Assembly (NCBI RefSeq): GCF_011801125.1
Contig: NZ_CP046171.1
Coordinates: forward strand, 3,410,001-3,474,000
DNA from: Nocardia brasiliensis
GTDB taxonomy: Bacteria; Actinomycetota; Actinomycetes; Mycobacteriales; Mycobacteriaceae
Direction: 5' to 3'
DNA: 64,000 bases
In this document: in pieces, positions 61,041 to 64,000 of the stretch
How positions within the stretch are numbered: the first letter of the stretch is position 1
How the letters are laid out: each line of letters starts with the position of its first letter
Notes under the pieces: model-generated
Databases searched by the model: none
What the model was told of the DNA's origin: nothing
Seen by the model: only the letters and a program-made list of their open reading frames with translations
Position numbers and translations under genes: made by a program

Positions 61041-61577
61041 GTGACTGACGATCCGGACCGACCTGCCGACGTGCATGTCCGGACCGGTGACGGAACACCG
61101 GTGCCGGAGCTGACCGACGCGCTGCTCACCGAGATCCTCGACGAACCGCCGCACCCGCGGCCCCCGTCGATCGAGGTGGAACGCGGTGCGCACGACTACA
61201 TCCGGGCGCGACTGCTCGCCGATGGCATGTACGAGCTGGAGTACTGCGCGGGCGAAGCCACCGAGCTGTTCCAGATGTATACCTCCGATGCCAGGATGGT
61301 CCGCGACGTCATGTTCGCCTGGATCGAGGAGAACCCTTGGTGGCGTGAATCGGTCGCCTGGTATCGCGTGGACCCGGCGGTCGAGGAGGTCCGGTCGGTG
61401 CTGCGCGAGTTCGACGATCTGCTCGGCGGGCTGACGGTGCTCGACGACATCGAGTCGAGCATGGACGACGCGCTGGCGCGCGCGGACGAGTTGCTCGCGC
61501 TGGACGCGGAGGCAGCGGCCGACGAGGCCGGGCGGTTCGACGACGAGTCCGGTCACGCGGACGACGGCACCGCCTGA
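61041..61577 (+). CDS. Acidic hypothetical protein
   Basis: A 178-residue, very acidic, soluble protein starting at GTG 61041. The middle (YIRARLLADGMYELEYCAGEATELFQMYTSDARM, quoted parts only; ENPWWRESVAWYRVD) is tryptophan-rich; the tail is Asp/Ala-rich. No family recognised; the look is that of small intracellular proteins of immunity or sporulation type, but that is a guess. The 3' end overlaps the convergent GH172 gene by 25 bp. Confidence 0.65.
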   Translation: MTDDPDRPADVHVRTGDGTPVPELTDALLTEILDEPPHPRPPSIEVERGAHDYIRARLLADGMYELEYCAGEATELFQMYTSDARMVRDVMFAWIEENPWWRESVAWYRVDPAVEEVRSVLREFDDLLGGLTVLDDIESSMDDALARADELLALDAEAAADEAGRFDDESGHADDGTA

Positions 61578-62581
61578 TACCACCACGCGGTGGTCGCGAT
61601 CTCCGCGTCTTCCAGCGGCAGATACGTGGCGTCGTCGCGCCAGCCGAGCGCCTGCACGGTGACGCGCAGGTCGCGATGGAAGCAGATGGGATCGCGCACA
61701 TGCCAGCGGTACATGCCGAATCGCTGGTGCGCCAGGTAGATCTCGTCGGCGGGCAGCACCTGCGGCAGGCCCAGATAGGGGGTCGAATAGGTGCGATACG
61801 CGCCGGCCAGATCGAAATTCCAAGCGCCGCCGAAATAGTCCTCGGTCCCCGTGCCGCACAGCGACGGATGCTCGTCGTCGCCGTCGAGATAGAACTTGAC
61901 CTCGCCCTCGCCCCACCAGCGGGGCGCACCTGGCCGAATGGCAAGGTAGGTACCGACATATCGCCCGCGGCCGGGCCCGGTGTCGAGGATGGTGTGCACC
62001 GCGGGGCTGCCGAGCCGCGCGGTGCGGGCCCACCGCGCGTGCAGGTAGGCCGCCTCGCCCGGCACCTCCTGCACGTCATAGGTGATCTGGTAGTACACCG
62101 GAACCGAACGGCCGCAGCGGTTTTCCAGCGTGATCCGCGCCCGCCGGCGAAACGGCATGGGCCAGTAGCAGTTCAAGCCGCCCGCCGGGGCGACCACCAC
62201 CATTTCCGAGTTCACCATGGCCAGCTCGTCCCAGCCGTTGCAGAAGAAGTCGCCGAGCGGCACGTCGATCGCGGGCTCGACCGCATCGTCCCAGTACATC
62301 CGCAGCGTCAGCGCGCGCAGTGCGGCACGGTCGGTGGTGAGCCAGCAGTGCCGCAGCACGCCGGGACCGGAAACATCTGCCAGGGTGGCGGTTTCACCGT
62401 CGGCGAGATCGATCGATGGCGAGACCTTCCAGCCGGTGCCGAGCAGCCGGGCCGCGTGCGCGCCGGTTCCGGTCCGCGCGCGGGCGCCCATACCGGGAGC
62501 GCCGGTGGGATTCTCGGCACTGATCGACCGCGTACGCGTGTCGTCGAGGTGCCACAGCTCCCGCCGGCGCTCGGGGCTCAC
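61553..62581 (-). CDS. GH172 (DUF2961) glycoside hydrolase-like protein
   Basis: A 342-residue protein of the DUF2961 family, now GH172. The active-site stretch GTGTEDYFGGAWNF (about 239-252) with its glutamate and EVKFYLDGDDEHP before it are diagnostic. GH172 members cleave or make alpha-D-fructofuranosidic links or release D-arabinofuranose from arabinans such as mycobacterial arabinogalactan. No signal peptide, so it acts inside the cell or on imported oligosaccharides. The GTG start overlaps the thioredoxin stop (GTGA), so translation is coupled. Confidence 0.8.
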   Translation of the reverse strand: MSPERRRELWHLDDTRTRSISAENPTGAPGMGARARTGTGAHAARLLGTGWKVSPSIDLADGETATLADVSGPGVLRHCWLTTDRAALRALTLRMYWDDAVEPAIDVPLGDFFCNGWDELAMVNSEMVVVAPAGGLNCYWPMPFRRRARITLENRCGRSVPVYYQITYDVQEVPGEAAYLHARWARTARLGSPAVHTILDTGPGRGRYVGTYLAIRPGAPRWWGEGEVKFYLDGDDEHPSLCGTGTEDYFGGAWNFDLAGAYRTYSTPYLGLPQVLPADEIYLAHQRFGMYRWHVRDPICFHRDLRVTVQALGWRDDATYLPLEDAEIATTAWWYQAVPSSA

Positions 62582-63051
62582 AGTCCGGGCCAGCCGTACG
62601 TGTTCGCGGTCGGTGCGAGTCCGGCCGCCCGGGCGGCGGGCGCGGCGGCGGGCGCCGGAGCGGTCGATGGGTACTCGGGTGTCTGCTGCGCCTGCTGGTG
62701 CCGGGCAACCTCACGGCGGAACTGGTCCATGTCCAGCCACTTGACCTGCTCGATCAGTTCGTCGAGGGTGCCGGGCGCGGGCACCCCCGCCTCGGAGTAG
62801 ACCAGCAGGCCCTCGCGGAACGCCATCACCGTCGGGATGCTGCTGATCTGGGCCATCGCCGCGAGTTCCTGCTCGGCCTCGGTATCCACTTTCGCGTGCA
62901 CGATGTCGGGATGCCTTTCCGCCGACGATTCGAAGATCGGCGCGAACTGCCTGCACGGACCGCACCAGCCGGCCCACCAGTCCACCAGGACAATGTGATT
63001 GCCGGTGATCACCGAGTCGAAATTTTGCCGGGTCAGGGTCTGGGTGGGCAT
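62578..63051 (-). CDS. Thioredoxin with a C-terminal Ala/Pro tail
   Basis: A 157-residue protein. The active site is WCGPC near 30, preceded by VDWWAGWCGPCRQF, and the cis-Pro is in ISSIPTVMAF; the fold is complete by about residue 110. The last 40 residues are Ala/Pro/Gln-rich with no motif. It starts at ATG 63051 with GAGGATTTC upstream. Coupling to a sugar hydrolase gene is unusual for a housekeeping thioredoxin. Confidence 0.92.
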   Translation of the reverse strand: MPTQTLTRQNFDSVITGNHIVLVDWWAGWCGPCRQFAPIFESSAERHPDIVHAKVDTEAEQELAAMAQISSIPTVMAFREGLLVYSEAGVPAPGTLDELIEQVKWLDMDQFRREVARHQQAQQTPEYPSTAPAPAAAPAARAAGLAPTANTYGWPGL

Positions 63052-63110
63052 GAAATCCTCGCATAGGTGTCCGACAGAGCAACCGTGCATCTTCGCACAG
63101 CGCGCGAAGA

Positions 63111-64000
63111 TCAGGAACTCACCCCGGTTCGGTGCTGCTCGCTCGCCAGGAAGTGCGCGATATCGGTGTTGCGTTCGTAGAGCTCGCGGTAGTGCTGGTA
63201 GTAGGAATCGTAGTGCGCGGTGTACGCGGGGCGCGGCGCTACGGTGCCGATCACCGGATTCCAGCCGCCGGTGTCGACCCCGACCGCCGTGGCGGCCAGC
63301 AGCGCGTCGCCCAGGCAGGCGCCGATGGTGTCGGCGGGCAGCTGCTGGTGCAGCCCGGTGACGTCGGAGACGATCTGCGTCCACAGGCCGCCCTTGGTGC
63401 CGCCGCCCACCGCCACCAATCGGGTGGCCGCCCCGCCCGCCTCGGTCATCGCCGCGAGATTGTGCCGCACCCCGTACGCGATGCCCTCCAGTACCGCCCG
63501 ATACAGCTCGGCACGACCGTGGCGCAGGGTCAGCCCGGCCACGATGCCCCTGGCGTTCGGATCGAACAGCGGCGTGCGCTCGCCCGCGAAATAGGGCAGC
63601 GCCAGGAGGCCGTTGCTGCCCGGCGGTACCTCGGCGGCCGCGGCCACCAGGTCGGCGAACTCGCCGCCGACCAGCTCGCGCAGCCACTCGGTCACCGCGC
63701 CCGCGGTCGCCATCCCCGCCGCGAGTGTGTATGTGCCGGGCCAGGTTCCGCAGGTGCCCCAGAGGCCGGGATGCGGGCGGGGATCGGTCAGCACCTGCAC
63801 CAGGAACAGCGTGGTGCCGTACATGATCATGGCGTCGCCGGGCGCGCGGACACCGACGCTTGCGGCCTCGGCCCAGGCGTCGACGGTGCCGGTGGTGACC
63901 GGAAGCCCCACGGGCAGACCGGTACTCGCCGCGGCCGCGGCGCCGACCCGCCCGACCACCTCGGTGGGCCACGCCAGCTCCGGCAGCCGCACGCCGGGCG
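63111..64000 (-). CDS. FGGY carbohydrate kinase, 5' end beyond window
   Basis: The C-terminal 295 or so residues of a second FGGY kinase; the frame runs on past base 64000. GTTLFLVQVLTDP, ALPYFAGERTPLFDPNARG and AVGGGTKGGLWTQIVSDVTGL are the family's ADP-binding and hinge motifs. The sequence differs clearly from the xylulokinase-like gene and is closer to the broad ribulokinase/erythritol-kinase-like group. The true start and exact family position lie outside the window. Confidence 0.8.
   Translation of the reverse strand, partial: PGVRLPELAWPTEVVGRVGAAAAASTGLPVGLPVTTGTVDAWAEAASVGVRAPGDAMIMYGTTLFLVQVLTDPRPHPGLWGTCGTWPGTYTLAAGMATAGAVTEWLRELVGGEFADLVAAAAEVPPGSNGLLALPYFAGERTPLFDPNARGIVAGLTLRHGRAELYRAVLEGIAYGVRHNLAAMTEAGGAATRLVAVGGGTKGGLWTQIVSDVTGLHQQLPADTIGACLGDALLAATAVGVDTGGWNPVIGTVAPRPAYTAHYDSYYQHYRELYERNTDIAHFLASEQHRTGVSS

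Overview
The window is very GC-rich, densely coding actinobacterial DNA. A mycolic-acid-bearing member of the Mycobacteriales, most likely a Nocardia, fits best. The pointers are two LGFP-repeat secreted proteins, a MarP-type membrane protease, a mycothiol-family (DinB-like) protein, and KstR-type palindromes beside genes resembling the mycobacterial Rv3531c-Rv3530c-Rv3529c operon. No rRNA, tRNA, CRISPR array, insertion sequence or phage gene was seen. The species is an inference.

Region 1 (1-17287) is the right part of a large biosynthetic cluster, transcribed rightward, with every gene overlapping the next. It holds the end of an NRPS, a KS-AT-ACP polyketide synthase module, and an NRPS (C-A-MT-PCP-R) whose adenylation pocket reads as threonine, with an inserted methyltransferase and a reductive release domain. 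These are followed by a fatty acyl-AMP ligase, a BtrH-like Cys-His-Asp acyltransferase, an FkbH-type HAD protein, a free ACP, a MaoC-SDR fusion and an ABC exporter pair. The assembly line appears to make a polyketide-peptide ending in an N-methyl-threonine aldehyde or alcohol. The FkbH/ACP/BtrH set may build and transfer a second acyl group. I do not recognise this combination as a described pathway.

Region 2 (17288-24780) is an accessory stretch: an ABBA-type aromatic prenyltransferase, three tandem Roadblock/LC7-like proteins without a GTPase partner, a TerD domain fused to a PD-(D/E)xK nuclease, a membrane-anchored DsbA-like protein and a Nudix hydrolase.

Region 3 (24800-38200) is a mosaic of small regulatory, secreted and decaying genes: a truncated macro-domain gene, a TipA-type MerR regulator, two tandem LGFP proteins that both start at TTG, an OhrR-like regulator, a phosphoribosyltransferase, an emfourin-like lipoprotein and a MarP-like protease. 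It also holds gene relics of an AsnRS/AspRS-like enzyme and a short-chain dehydrogenase.

Region 4 (37207-49653) is metabolic: a PLP enzyme with a TetR regulator and acyl-CoA dehydrogenase, a CaiB/BaiF CoA transferase, cysD-cysNC (sulfate activation to PAPS), an IclR regulator, and a DUF1214-like/SDR/sulfotransferase operon. Three KstR-type motifs sit at the cysD, IclR/DUF1214 and thioesterase promoters. This ties the block to steroid-type catabolic control, and PAPS made by CysDNC is the co-substrate of the sulfotransferase fold.

Region 5 (49800-64000) contains a HAD phosphatase, a FadR-type regulator with an ABC ATPase, and a 2-isopropylmalate synthase gene preceded by a leucine leader peptide and attenuator hairpin. 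That LeuA lacks the allosteric domain. Then come a large LuxR-family ATPase regulator, an N-acyl-D-amino-acid deacylase flanked by ten TGCGG repeats, and a sugar cluster (xylulokinase-like FGGY kinase, GH172/DUF2961 glycosidase, thioredoxin, second FGGY kinase cut by the window end).
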